This document shows positions 36,748-46,381 of a DNA stretch of 64,000 nt, in pieces. The notes beneath the pieces are model-generated. The model did no database searches. It had not been told where the DNA came from and saw only the letters and a list, made by a program, of their open reading frames with translations. The first letter of the stretch is position 1; each line of letters opens with the position of its first letter. Both the position numbers and the translations under genes were made by a program. Origin of the DNA: Guyparkeria hydrothermalis (GTDB taxonomy: Bacteria > Pseudomonadota > Gammaproteobacteria > Halothiobacillales > Halothiobacillaceae); assembly GCF_023555375.1 (NCBI RefSeq), contig NZ_JAJSEE010000003.1:1-64000 (forward strand), read 5' to 3'.

Positions 36748-36944
36748 CTCGTCAGATCCTCTCGTTGGGGTTCGCGCGGCCGGGCCGCGTTGACGTGAAG
36801 GTGGCCGGGATGGCCACCGGTGAATTGATCATGGCCAACATTAGACCGTAAAACCAGAGCAAGTTGCTGCGATTTGATAGCCCCGTCAGCTGGTTGCCCA
36901 CCCACGGGTTCCGTGTGTGGCCGGCTGCCAGGCTCGCCAAGGTC

Positions 36945-37553
36945 TCACTGGGCCGTCAGGTCGCGACGTGGCTGGTCGATGCCGTCGGTGCAGACCTCGA
37001 GGGTCGGGTCCTCGATGCAGCGCTCGGCGGCCCGCAGCCGCTGGTCGAGGTACTGCGGGTAGAAGTCCGGCACGGTCACGCCCTTGAGCTCGTCGACCAC
37101 TTGCTTGCCGTCCGGGGCGAAGTAGATCACCTCGGGGACCAGCTGTACGCCCTGCAGGCGGGCGAACTCGACCGGGGTGTAGGCGGTGCCCTGCCATTCG
37201 ATCTCCGGCAGGTCGGAGTCGATCTCCACCCGGCGGATGATCAGTCGGCCCTCGTAATCCGGGTCGTTGGCCATGGTCTGCAGGAACTCGTCGTCGACCG
37301 TCCGGCAGTAGGTGCAGTAGGTGGCGTGGAAGAACATCAGCATCGGGATCTGTTGTTCCTGCATGTAGGCCAGATCCGCCTGGACGTTCTCCAGGTCGCT
37401 CATCAGGGGCACCTCGTCACGCGCGGTGCTGGCGGTCGGCTCGTCGGCCTGCCCGGGCGGGGTGGCCATGCCCATGAGCAGTAGGCCGGCCAGCGGCGCC
37501 AGCGTGGCAAGGGCGAGACGGGTGACGTAGCGGGTTGGGGTGATTGCAGGCAA
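36945..37553 (-). CDS. Exported thioredoxin-fold protein (SoxW-like)
   Basis: A 202-residue protein with an N-terminal hydrophobic signal segment (residues 10-32) and the redox motif C80-TY-C83 in FFHATYCTYCRTVDDEF, in a thioredoxin fold with TPVEF/VPEVIYFAPDG as the cis-Pro region. Two further Cys near the C-terminus may pair. The likely start is a TTG at 37553 with GGGAGAG upstream; an ATG start would remove the signal peptide. It lies upstream of hvfA on the same strand, so it may keep the exported peptide's Cys reduced, or serve cytochrome assembly. Confidence 0.8.
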   Translation of the reverse strand: MPAITPTRYVTRLALATLAPLAGLLLMGMATPPGQADEPTASTARDEVPLMSDLENVQADLAYMQEQQIPMLMFFHATYCTYCRTVDDEFLQTMANDPDYEGRLIIRRVEIDSDLPEIEWQGTAYTPVEFARLQGVQLVPEVIYFAPDGKQVVDELKGVTVPDFYPQYLDQRLRAAERCIEDPTLEVCTDGIDQPRRDLTAQ

Positions 37554-37766
37554 GGTTTTCTCTCCCGGCTGGGCCAGTGACCGATTGGGTCCCGGATTGT
37601 ATGCGTTTTGGACAATGTCGCTTCAGCCCGGTTCCCCGAGTGCGTTGTCCGAGTCGGTTGCCCGGGCCCCGTGTCCGACCGCGGCATCCGGGTTACCATG
37701 GCGCCTGTTTCTCGACGTGGCGGACACCGCTTCCGCCCCGTCCGGTTGCCAGAATGAGGATGACAG

Positions 37767-38735
37767 ATGAGCAAGGCATTTTCCGAGGGCCGCGTGCTGC
37801 GGATCGCCACCCGAGCCAGCCTGCTGGCGCTTTGGCAGGCGGACTTCGTCGCCGCGGAGCTGAAAAAGCGCAATCCGGGCCTCGAGGTTGAGCTGGTCAA
37901 GATGACCACCCGCGGTGACCAGCTGCTCGACAGCCCGCTGTCGAAGATCGGCGGCAAGGCGCTGTTCGTCAAGGAGCTCGAGGTCGCCATGCTCGAGGAT
38001 CGTGCCGACATCGCGGTGCACTCGATGAAGGACGTGCCGATGCAGTTCCCGGATGGCCTGGGGCTGATCGCCATCCTCGAGGGCGACGACCCGCACGATG
38101 CCTTCGTCTCCAACAAGTACGGCAACCTCGACGAGATGCCGGCCGGCAGCGTGGTGGGCACCTCCAGCCTGCGCCGCGAGACCCAGGTGCGCGAGCGCTT
38201 CCCGGACCTCCAGGTCAAGACCCTGCGCGGCAACATCCACACCCGCCTGCGCAAGCTCGACGACGGCGAGTACGACGCGATCATCCTGGCCGCCTCGGGC
38301 CTCAAGCGCGCCGAACTGGCCGATCGCATCACCCATCGCCTGTCGGCCGAGGAATCCTTGCCGGCGATGGGCCAGGGCGCGCTCGGCATCGAGGCGCGCA
38401 GCGACGATGCGGCCGTGCATGCGCTGATCGACCCGCTGATCGATCGTGACACCACCACCCGGGTGACCGCCGAGCGGGCCTTCAACACGCGTCTGAACGG
38501 CGGTTGCCAGGTGCCGATCGGCGGGCATGCCCTGCTGGTCGCGGACGACCAGCTCTGGCTGCGTGGCTTGGTCGGTCGCCCGGACGGCTCCGAGACCCTG
38601 CGCGACGAGATCACCGGGCCGCGCGATCAGGCCGAGGCGCTGGGCATCGAGCTGGCCGAGCGCGTGCTGCGTGCGGGTGCCGACAAGATCCTCGCCGAGG
38701 TGGGCATCGAGACCGAGGCCCCCGGTCAGGGCTGA
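37767..38735 (+). CDS. hemC: Hydroxymethylbilane synthase (porphobilinogen deaminase)
   Basis: A 322-residue enzyme joining four porphobilinogens. [49 protein letters not shown] and [25 protein letters not shown] are diagnostic, and the dipyrromethane-binding Cys lies in [19 protein letters not shown] precedes the ATG at 37767. First of hemC-hemD-hemX-hemY-ubiD, divergent from the thioredoxin gene. Confidence 0.97.
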   Translation: MSKAFSEGRVLRIATRASLLALWQADFVAAELKKRNPGLEVELVKMTTRGDQLLDSPLSKIGGKALFVKELEVAMLEDRADIAVHSMKDVPMQFPDGLGLIAILEGDDPHDAFVSNKYGNLDEMPAGSVVGTSSLRRETQVRERFPDLQVKTLRGNIHTRLRKLDDGEYDAIILAASGLKRAELADRITHRLSAEESLPAMGQGALGIEARSDDAAVHALIDPLIDRDTTTRVTAERAFNTRLNGGCQVPIGGHALLVADDQLWLRGLVGRPDGSETLRDEITGPRDQAEALGIELAERVLRAGADKILAEVGIETEAPGQG

Positions 38736-38739
38736 GCCC

Positions 38740-39558
38740 GTGACCGACCACCGCTTGCCGCCGATCCGCGAGGTGGTGCTGACGCGACCGGCGGGCAGCA
38801 ACGCCGGGCTGCAACAGGCCTTACTCGAGACGCGCCCCGCCGGCTGTCCCCAGCCGATCGTCACCATCCATCCGCTGCTGGCAATCCGGCCGCTCCCTCG
38901 AGGGGGCGACCTGCCCGACGCGCTGGCGACCATGACGTCCGCGGATCTGGTGGTGTTCGTCAGTCCGCGCGCGGTGGAGGCGGCCCGGGCCGTGCGCCCG
39001 CTGACCGACTGGCCGGCGCGCGAGTTTGCGGCGGTGGGGGCGGCCACCGGGCGCGCGTTGGCCGATGCCGGTCGACCCGCCACCTTCCTGCCCGATTCCT
39101 CGGAGGACAGCGAGGGATTGCTCGACTGCCTGCGCGAGGCGCCCATGAGCGGCCGGCGCGTGTGGATCGTCCGTGGCGAGACCGGGCGGGAACTGCTCGC
39201 CGACACCCTGGCGGCACGCGGTGCCGAGTCGCGTTTCGTCGCCGTCTACCGGCGTGAATGCCTCGAGCCGCCGGCAGCGGCGCCGGCCGGGCCGGCCAGC
39301 CTCTGGATCATCACCGCCCCGCAAGCACTCGACTGCCTCGCGCGGCTCGCCGCCGGCACGCATGGCAGCGAGTCGGGGCTGCTAGACTCCTCCTTGCTGG
39401 TCATCAACGAACGTGCGCGCGAGCGGGCGCGGGCGCTGGGCTTCCGCGGCCCGGTCGCCCTGGCCGGCGGCCCCGGGGTCGATACCCTGGCCCGAGCGAC
39501 CTGGCGGCTGATTGCCGACCGGGCCGATCGGCAGACGGCCACGCCGCCGAGACATTGA
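38740..39558 (+). CDS. hemD: Uroporphyrinogen-III synthase
   Basis: A 272-residue enzyme closing hydroxymethylbilane with ring inversion. The family is divergent; seen are VVLTRPAGSNAGLQQAL at the start, LVVFVSPRAVEAAR, FAAVGAATGRALADAG and the C-terminal ALAGGPGVDTLARA. The start is the GTG at 38740 (MTDHRLPP), 4 bases after hemC. The position between hemC and hemX supports the call. Confidence 0.9.
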   Translation: MTDHRLPPIREVVLTRPAGSNAGLQQALLETRPAGCPQPIVTIHPLLAIRPLPRGGDLPDALATMTSADLVVFVSPRAVEAARAVRPLTDWPAREFAAVGAATGRALADAGRPATFLPDSSEDSEGLLDCLREAPMSGRRVWIVRGETGRELLADTLAARGAESRFVAVYRRECLEPPAAAPAGPASLWIITAPQALDCLARLAAGTHGSESGLLDSSLLVINERARERARALGFRGPVALAGGPGVDTLARATWRLIADRADRQTATPPRH

Positions 39559-39614
39559 GCGGGCGCCGTGCGCATGACCGCCTCCATCCGATCGCATCCA
39601 GACTGGGGATGAGC

Positions 39615-41177
39615 ATGGACAAGAAAGACAACGACAAGCAGGCCGAGGAAACCCGGGCCAAGGAAAGCCAGACCAAGGAAACCGGGGCCGGGACGCCTGC
39701 CCGCGCGGGCAAGACATCGGCCTCGTCCAACGCCTCGACATCGTCTGCCACGGCGGGCAACAAGGACAAGGGCCAGAACCCGGGGGACAAGGGCCAGTCC
39801 GGCAAGGGCGACGCCCAGAAGGCTGCCGCCCAGAAGCCGACCGCAAAGGGTGGGGCCAAGCCGGGCGAGAAGCCCGCCGCCTCGGGCAAATCGGAACCCC
39901 CCTCGACGACTGGCGGTGACAAGACCGCCGGGGACAAGCCGAAGGACGTCTCGCCGACCCAGACAAGCGAGTCGGACGCCTCCGCTGGCGAAACCGCCAA
40001 GGGCAAGGGCGCGAACGGGGGCGGCAAGCAATCGGGCGGAGCCAAGGTGACCGCCTCCGCTGGCCGGCCCCGCCGGTCGGCCACGCCGTGGCTGGTGATC
40101 GGCCTGCTGGTGTTGTTCGCGCTGGCCGCCGTCGGCGGATGGCAGCTGTGGCAGCTTCAGCAGACCGTCCAGTCGCAGGCGAGCGAGCAGGCCGCACAGG
40201 ACCAGGCGTTGGGCGAGCAGCTCGAGCAGCAGGTCACGCGCCTGAACGACGAGTTGGGGTCGACCCGCTCGGCCGTTTCCGCGCTGGAAGATCGCGGCGA
40301 GGCCATCCGCAAAGAGGTCGAATCCGGTCTGCAGGCCCAGCTGGCGGACCTCGCCGAGCGACAGGATCACCTCGACGAGCGGATCGCTCGCATCGACGAT
40401 CGTCTGTCGCGTGGCGAGATCGCCTGGAAGACCGCCGAGATCGGTTTCCTGCTCACCCGCGCCCAGGAGCGGCTGACCATTGGCCGTGACCCGGACGGGG
40501 CGATGCTTGCCCTGAGGCTGGCCGACCAGCGCGTCGCGGCGCTGTCGCGCCCGCACTGGCTGCCGTTGCGTTCGGCGATCAGCGATGCCATCGCCGAGAT
40601 CGAGGCGACCGGCGAAGGCGACCGCGTGGGGCAGGCCCTGGCGCTGCGCCGCCTGACCGACCGGGTCGAGGACTGGCCGCTCGCCGACGAGGCCGGCGCT
40701 GGTGACAGCGAGCCGGCCGAGGCCGCTGCCGAAACCCCCGAGCCAGGCGAGTCGTTGCCGGAAGACGCGGCCTGGTACGAGAAGGCCTGGGCGGCCACCC
40801 GCGGCTGGGTCGCCGGCCAGGTCAGCGTGACCCGCTCGGACACCCCGACCCAGCTGCGCGAGCGCGTCGCCACCGATCGCGAGATGCGCCTGTGGTTGAC
40901 CGCCGTGCGCGAATCCCTGCTCTCGCGCGACCAGGACGCGCTTTCCACCACGCTCGAGGAGGCGCGCGGCTGGCTCGAGTCGCACTACGCGACCGACGCG
41001 GACGGACCGGCCAAGGCCCTCGAGGCACTCAAGCGAACCCGGGAGCGGTTCGCCAGCCGCGACTTCCCGTCGATCGACGCCGTGCTCGACGCCTGGGAGC
41101 GGGCCAACGCCCGCGAGAAGGCTCGCGCCGACTCGGTCGACGTGACCGCTGAGACCGGCAAGGAGGACCCGTCATGA
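39615..41177 (+). CDS. hemX: HemX-like membrane protein
   Basis: A protein of about 520 residues. A Lys/Ala/Gly/Ser-rich low-complexity N-terminus of about 150 residues is followed by one transmembrane helix (WLVIGLLVLFALAAVGGWQLW) and a coiled coil of Gln/Glu-rich heptads (SEQAAQDQALGEQLEQQVT, LADLAERQDHLDERIARID), then the HemX domain with EIAWKTAEIGFLLTRAQERL. Its biochemical role is unknown despite the conserved place in the hem cluster. The ATG at 39615 has GGGG 6 bases upstream; an ATG at 39609 is also possible. It overlaps hemY by 4 bases. Confidence 0.85.
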   Translation: MDKKDNDKQAEETRAKESQTKETGAGTPARAGKTSASSNASTSSATAGNKDKGQNPGDKGQSGKGDAQKAAAQKPTAKGGAKPGEKPAASGKSEPPSTTGGDKTAGDKPKDVSPTQTSESDASAGETAKGKGANGGGKQSGGAKVTASAGRPRRSATPWLVIGLLVLFALAAVGGWQLWQLQQTVQSQASEQAAQDQALGEQLEQQVTRLNDELGSTRSAVSALEDRGEAIRKEVESGLQAQLADLAERQDHLDERIARIDDRLSRGEIAWKTAEIGFLLTRAQERLTIGRDPDGAMLALRLADQRVAALSRPHWLPLRSAISDAIAEIEATGEGDRVGQALALRRLTDRVEDWPLADEAGAGDSEPAEAAAETPEPGESLPEDAAWYEKAWAATRGWVAGQVSVTRSDTPTQLRERVATDREMRLWLTAVRESLLSRDQDALSTTLEEARGWLESHYATDADGPAKALEALKRTRERFASRDFPSIDAVLDAWERANAREKARADSVDVTAETGKEDPS

Positions 41178-42496
41178 AGCGCCTGATCGTCTGGATCGTC
41201 CTGCTGGCCGCCGCGGTCGCCGCGGCCGTGTATTTCCTGCCGGGTGCCGGCGTGGCCATGCTCGAGTTCGCCGGCTGGCGGGTCGAGACCACCGCCATCG
41301 GTCTGGTGTTGATGGTGCTGGTCGCGCTGATCGTGTTGCAGTTGCTCTGGCGGCTGATTGCCGGGGTCTTGCACCTGCCGGCGCGCCTGAGCCGCCGGTC
41401 GGCCGAACAGCGCCGTCGCGCTGCGGACGAGAAGCTCCTGCGCGCCTGGGCCGAGCGTCAGCGTCGTCAGACCGAACTGGCGCAGCGTTACGCGCTGGCC
41501 GGGGTGGAGGACGGCAGCCTGCCGCCCATGCACTTCCAGGTGGCGATCGACGCCCTGCTCGACGGGCTTGACCCGTCACGCCAGGGCGCCGCCCCGCGCG
41601 GTCGTGCCGAGACCCGCGAGGAGATCGGCGACCTGTTCGAGACCGTCGGGCGCCGGTTTCCCAAGTTCGCCGAGTTCCTACGGCTGCACATCGTCCAGCG
41701 CCTGATCGCGCTGCGAGAGGTCGAGTGGGCGCGGGCCATGGTCGAGCCGCTGGTCGAGACCCATCCGCGCGACGAGGCCATCCTGCTGATCCGGGCGCAG
41801 TTGCTCGAGATGGCCGGCGAGTACGAGGACCTCGCGCGACTGCTGCCCACCCTGCGCCGCATCAAGGACAAGCGCCTGACCGCCGACGAGCTGCTGCGCA
41901 TCGAGCGTGTGGTGCTGCTCGGCCGGATCGAGGCCGCCTCGCGATCGCGTGACCTCGATGCCCTCTCGCGGCTGTGGTCGGAGGCCGGGCGCAACGTGGT
42001 CGACAGCCCGTCGGTCACGATCGCCTACGCCGAGGCGCTGGCCCGAGGCGGGGCCGAAGACGCCGCCGCCCGCGTGCTGGAGAAGCGGCTCGGGCGCACA
42101 CTCGAGGCACAGACGCTGCATGCCTGGGCCGAGCTGCGTCACGACAAGCCGGTCGAGGCGCGCAAACGCCTGCTCAAGCTGGTGCCGGACGACTGGAGTG
42201 AACCGGCCAATGCCCCGGACGTGGGCCGCGCCCGCGAGCGGGCCGCGTTCGCCTACGCGATGGCGCGCCTGGCCCTGGCCGAATCCGATCCCACCGCCGC
42301 CCAGCTGTGGGTGAGCCGGCTGGGTCCGCTCGACCAGGAGCTGCGCTATCTCGCCGTCGCGGCGCGGGTGCACGCCCGTCTGCGCGACAGCAACGAGGCC
42401 GCGCTGCTCTACGAGCGCGCCCTGGCTCGCGCGGGCCTGGAAACGAGTCCGGCCCCGCAACCCGTGAAACCGTCCGCGACCGACGATGGCCGCTGA
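41174..42496 (+). CDS. hemY: HemY-like protein with TPR region
   Basis: A 440-residue inner-membrane protein. Two N-terminal helices (residues 3-25 and 40-62) form the HemY_N domain, followed by TPR-like helices ([42 protein letters not shown]). This is the proteobacterial HemY of the hem cluster, not protoporphyrinogen oxidase; its role is unknown. It overlaps hemX (ATGA) and ubiD (11 bases), making a tight operon. Confidence 0.9.
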   Translation: MKRLIVWIVLLAAAVAAAVYFLPGAGVAMLEFAGWRVETTAIGLVLMVLVALIVLQLLWRLIAGVLHLPARLSRRSAEQRRRAADEKLLRAWAERQRRQTELAQRYALAGVEDGSLPPMHFQVAIDALLDGLDPSRQGAAPRGRAETREEIGDLFETVGRRFPKFAEFLRLHIVQRLIALREVEWARAMVEPLVETHPRDEAILLIRAQLLEMAGEYEDLARLLPTLRRIKDKRLTADELLRIERVVLLGRIEAASRSRDLDALSRLWSEAGRNVVDSPSVTIAYAEALARGGAEDAAARVLEKRLGRTLEAQTLHAWAELRHDKPVEARKRLLKLVPDDWSEPANAPDVGRARERAAFAYAMARLALAESDPTAAQLWVSRLGPLDQELRYLAVAARVHARLRDSNEAALLYERALARAGLETSPAPQPVKPSATDDGR

Positions 42497-44066
42497 TCGG
42501 GCGGCCAAGGCGGCCAAGGCGTCCAAGGGGGCGCTGGCCGACCTGCGGCGCTTTCTCGACCAGCTCGAGCGCCAGGGTGAACTGGTCCGGGTGACCGAGC
42601 CGGTCGACCCCGACCAGGAGATGACCGTGCTGGCCGACCGCGTTCTGCGCGCCGGCGGCCCGGCGCTGCTGATCGAGAACCCGGTCGGCTTCGACACGCC
42701 CGTGCTGCTCAACCTGTTCGGCACGCCCGAGCGCGTGGCCCAGGGCATGGGTGGTCAGACGCTCGAGGACCTGCGCGAGATCGGTCGGCTGCTGGCCTTC
42801 CTCAAGGAGCCGGATCCGCCGGCCGGTCTCAAGGAGGCCTGGCGGAGCCTGCCGATCTTCAAGAAGGTGCTCGACATGGCGCCGCGCCGGGTGAAGAAGG
42901 CGCCGGTCCAGGAGGTGGTGATCGAGGGCGACGAGGTCGATCTGGCCCAGTGGCCGATCCAGACCTGCTGGCCGGAGGATGCCGCGCCGCTGATCACCTG
43001 GGGGCTGACCACCACGCGCGGCCGGCCGCGCAAGGGCGGCGGGCTCGAGTCCAACCCCGAGGATGCCGCGGCCGCCGGCCGCGAGCGCCTGAACATGGGT
43101 ATCTATCGCCAGCAGGTGATCGGCCGCAACCGGGTGATCATGCGCTGGCTGGCGCATCGCGGCGGGGCGCTGGATTTTGCCCATTGGCAGGAGACCCATC
43201 CCGGCGAGCCTTTCCCGATCGCCGTGACCCTGGGCGCCGACCCGGCCACCATCCTCGGCGCGGTCACCCCGGTGCCGGACACCCTCTCCGAGTACGCCTT
43301 TGCCGGGCTGCTGCGCGGCGAGCGCACCCGGCTGGTCGAGTGCCTGTCGCACGACCTGCTGGTGCCGGCGAATGCCGAGATGGTGCTCGAGGGCTTCATC
43401 TATCCCAACGACACGGCCGTCGAGGGCCCGTACGGGGATCACACCGGCTACTACAACGAGACCGAGACCTTCCCGGTGATGACCATCGAGCGCATCACCC
43501 ATCGCAAGAACCCGATCTACCACAGCACCCACACCGGCCGCCCGCCGGACGAGCCCGCCATCCTCGGGGTGGCCCTGAACGAGGTGTTCGTGCCGCTGAT
43601 CCAGAAGCCGTTCCCGGAGATCGTCGACTTCTACCTGCCGCCGGAGGGCTGCTCCTACCGCATGGCCGTGGTGTCGATGAAAAAGCAGTACCCGGGGCAC
43701 GCCAAGCGCGTGATGATGGGCGTGTGGAGCTTCCTGCGCCAGTTCATGTACACCAAGTTCGTCATCGTGGTGGACGACGACGTCGACCCGCGTTCCTGGG
43801 AGGACGTGATCTGGGCGATGACCACGCGCATGGACCCGGTGCGCGACACGCACCTGGTCGAGAACACCCCGATCGACTACCTCGACTTCGCCTCGCCCGT
43901 CTCCGGGCTCGGCGGCAAGATGGGGCTGGATGCGACCACGAAATGGCCGGGCGAGACCGACCGCGAATGGGGCCGGCCGATCCGCGCCGACCGGCAGGCC
44001 GAGCAGGCGATGGCCTCGGTCTTCGAGTCGGTGATGGCGCGGGCCGAGGCCGCGCAGAAGGACTGA
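42486..44066 (+). CDS. ubiD: UbiD family prenylated-FMN decarboxylase
   Basis: A 526-residue enzyme, expected to decarboxylate 4-hydroxy-3-polyprenylbenzoate in ubiquinone synthesis. [23 protein letters not shown] at the start and the cofactor/catalytic regions [37 protein letters not shown] and [21 protein letters not shown] fit UbiD of normal length. The N-terminus has a short Ala/Lys extension. It is last in the hem cluster and converges on a diguanylate cyclase gene. Confidence 0.95.
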   Translation: MAADRAAKAAKASKGALADLRRFLDQLERQGELVRVTEPVDPDQEMTVLADRVLRAGGPALLIENPVGFDTPVLLNLFGTPERVAQGMGGQTLEDLREIGRLLAFLKEPDPPAGLKEAWRSLPIFKKVLDMAPRRVKKAPVQEVVIEGDEVDLAQWPIQTCWPEDAAPLITWGLTTTRGRPRKGGGLESNPEDAAAAGRERLNMGIYRQQVIGRNRVIMRWLAHRGGALDFAHWQETHPGEPFPIAVTLGADPATILGAVTPVPDTLSEYAFAGLLRGERTRLVECLSHDLLVPANAEMVLEGFIYPNDTAVEGPYGDHTGYYNETETFPVMTIERITHRKNPIYHSTHTGRPPDEPAILGVALNEVFVPLIQKPFPEIVDFYLPPEGCSYRMAVVSMKKQYPGHAKRVMMGVWSFLRQFMYTKFVIVVDDDVDPRSWEDVIWAMTTRMDPVRDTHLVENTPIDYLDFASPVSGLGGKMGLDATTKWPGETDREWGRPIRADRQAEQAMASVFESVMARAEAAQKD

Positions 44067-44094
44067 ATTCCCGCTTCAGCCCGGGCCCGCGCGG

Positions 44095-45507
44095 TCAGTC
44101 GACCGGGTCGGCCGAGAGCACGCAGCGATTGCGGCCCTGCTCCTTGGCCTGGTAGAGCGCGTCGTCGGCGCGCGAGAAGACCGTCTCCATCTCCTCGTTG
44201 GGCTCGAACTCGGCCAGTCCGCAGGATGCGGTCACGCCGATCTCGCGGCCGCGGTAGCGCAGCTTGGTGCGCGTCAGTTTCTCGCGGATGCGCTCGACCA
44301 CCTTGAGGGCGTCGTCGCCGGCGGCGGTCGGCAGCAGCATCACGAATTCCTCGCCGCCGAAGCGCGCGATCATGTCGACGTCGCGGATCAGCTTCATGAA
44401 GGTCTGGGCGACGATGATGAGGGTCTTGTCGCCGGCCTGGTGGCCGAGCTGGTCGTTGATCTCCTTGAAGCGGTCGAGATCCCAGATCGCCAGGGTCAGC
44501 GGCGTCTCGTCGCGGCGCATGCGGGCCATTTCCAGGCGCACGCGATGGTCGAAGGCCAGCCGGTTGGGCAGCCCGGTGAGGTTGTCGCGGAACAGCTTCG
44601 CCTCGCTCTGCTTGAGCTGCTCCTCGAGCATGCGCGTCTGGTCCTCAAGGCGCGCCAGTCGTTGCCGCAGTTTCTCGTTGTCCGCCTCGACGTCTTCCTG
44701 GCGGCGCTCCTCGCCCTGCTGGAAGGCCTGTACCTGCTGGCGAATGCGATTGATGCGTTCGCGTACCACGAGCTTGAGGCCGTCGAGGTCGTCGGCCGAT
44801 TCCACCTGGGCGTCGATGTCGTCGACCTGCTGGCGCAGCGAGTCGTCGAGCTTGAGTCGCGCGTCGCGCTGCACGGCGAGATCGTCGCTCTGGGCCTGGC
44901 TGAACTGGTCGATGTCGGCCAGGGCCTCGGTGACCTGCTCGAGAAAGCGGGTGAGTTCGCCCTTTTCCTTCTCGATCGCCTGGCGCATGTCGTTGATCAG
45001 CGTGGCCGCGCGGTCGATCAGGATGCTGGGCAGGGTGCGGTCGCTGGGGTCGTCGATCGCGGCGATCAGGCGGGCGCGACGGCCCTCGAGCGAGTCGACG
45101 AAGGCGATCCGGTCGAGCAGCAGGGGCAGCACCTCGCGCACGTGCGCGGCCGAGCCGTTGTGCGTGCCGTGGCTGGCCGGGGCGGGTTCCGGCTGATCAT
45201 CCACGTCGGGCTGGCTGGCCTCGAGCTCGCGGATCCGTCGCGCCAGGTCCTCGAGTTCGCCCTTGAGCCGGCCGACCTCGAAGGCGTGCTCGTCCTGCTT
45301 GCGCGCCTTGTCGCGTATCCGGGCGGCGGCGTCGGCGAGTTCCGGGTAGGCCTTGTCGACGGCGAACAGCACCCGCGAGAGGGTCAGCTTGAGCAGGCCA
45401 CCCAGTTCCTGGTCGTGGTCCTCGAGTCGGCCGAGTTCGCCCAGCAATTGTTCGTAGCGCTCGCGGTAGTCGTCCTGTTCCGTCGACGCGGTCGGTGCCT
45501 CGGCCAT
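44095..45507 (-). CDS. Diguanylate cyclase with long coiled-coil sensor region
   Basis: A 470-residue soluble GGDEF protein. The first about 225 residues are helical and of unknown sensing role, followed by coiled-coil heptads (about 225-300: FQQGEERRQEDVEADNEKLR, LARLEDQTRMLEEQLKQSE). The catalytic domain has NLTGLPNRLAF, ARFGGEEFVMLLP and an RDVD inhibitory site five residues before GGEEF. It should make cyclic-di-GMP with product inhibition. A GGGAGAG site lies about 10 bases before the ATG. Confidence 0.9.
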   Translation of the reverse strand: MAEAPTASTEQDDYRERYEQLLGELGRLEDHDQELGGLLKLTLSRVLFAVDKAYPELADAAARIRDKARKQDEHAFEVGRLKGELEDLARRIRELEASQPDVDDQPEPAPASHGTHNGSAAHVREVLPLLLDRIAFVDSLEGRRARLIAAIDDPSDRTLPSILIDRAATLINDMRQAIEKEKGELTRFLEQVTEALADIDQFSQAQSDDLAVQRDARLKLDDSLRQQVDDIDAQVESADDLDGLKLVVRERINRIRQQVQAFQQGEERRQEDVEADNEKLRQRLARLEDQTRMLEEQLKQSEAKLFRDNLTGLPNRLAFDHRVRLEMARMRRDETPLTLAIWDLDRFKEINDQLGHQAGDKTLIIVAQTFMKLIRDVDMIARFGGEEFVMLLPTAAGDDALKVVERIREKLTRTKLRYRGREIGVTASCGLAEFEPNEEMETVFSRADDALYQAKEQGRNRCVLSADPVD

Positions 45508-45541
45508 CGTTGCGTTCTCTCCCTGGGATCAAGTGCCTAGA

Positions 45542-46381
45542 CTAGTTCGGTTTATGCGGCGATGGTAGCGCGATGCTCATGGCCACCGGGATGTGGTCGG
45601 AACCGCCGATCGGGCGCGCCTCGGTACCGCGGATGTCGAGCGACTGGCTCACCGCGATGTGGTCGATGGCCCGCTGCGGCTGCCAGCGCGGGTAGGTCAG
45701 CGGCGGGCGCGTCGGCAGCTTCAGGCCGTTCTCGATGCACCACTGCTGCATGCCCGGATCGTCCGGCTCGCAGTTGAAATCCGCCATCACCACCACGTAG
45801 CCCGGCACGTCGGCCAGCTCGCCCAACTGGTCGAACTGCATCTGGCGGGCCCGACGGCTCAGGGCCAGGTGGGTGTCGATCACGCGCAGCGGGTGGCCGT
45901 CCCAGCGGAAGTCCGCCACCAGCGCCCCGCGACCCGGCATGCGCCCGGGCAGTGGACACTGGGTGATGTCCCGTGGCTGGATGCGGCTGATCAGGCCGAG
46001 CGCGTGCTTGCCGAACTGGCCCAGGTCGCGGTTGACGCGCACCGCCCAGTGGGAGAGCTCGGCCAGTTCGGCCAGGTGCTCGGCCTGGTTGAGGAAGCGG
46101 CTGCGGATCGAGCCGGCATCCGCCTCCTGCAGGCCGATGATGTCGAAGTGCGACAGGGTCGGGGCGATGGCGGCCAGGCTGCGGGCGCGGTCGGCGCTGG
46201 GCAGCAGGTGCTTCCAGCCGCCGGTGAGGTAGTCGCGGTAGCGGTGGGTGGCGATGCCGACCTGGATGTTGTGCGAGAGCAATCGCAGCGGCTGGTGGCC
46301 CCGCACGGCGGTGAAGTCGTCGGGCCCGCCGGTGGCCGGGCTGCAGCTCAGGCAGCGTCGGCTGGCCGCCCGGCGGATCAT
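45542..46381 (-). CDS. Endonuclease/exonuclease/phosphatase-family hydrolase
   Basis: A 279-residue EEP-fold protein. Motifs: RLLSHNIQVG with the metal Asn, the metal Glu in IIGLQEAD, VIDTHLALSRRARQMQ, VVMADFNCEPD and the terminal GSDHIPV His. Substrate unknown. The first about 25 residues have extra Cys (RCLSCSP). Its start overlaps the TPP-enzyme stop (ATGA), so the two are coupled. Confidence 0.85.
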   Translation of the reverse strand: MIRRAASRRCLSCSPATGGPDDFTAVRGHQPLRLLSHNIQVGIATHRYRDYLTGGWKHLLPSADRARSLAAIAPTLSHFDIIGLQEADAGSIRSRFLNQAEHLAELAELSHWAVRVNRDLGQFGKHALGLISRIQPRDITQCPLPGRMPGRGALVADFRWDGHPLRVIDTHLALSRRARQMQFDQLGELADVPGYVVVMADFNCEPDDPGMQQWCIENGLKLPTRPPLTYPRWQPQRAIDHIAVSQSLDIRGTEARPIGGSDHIPVAMSIALPSPHKPN

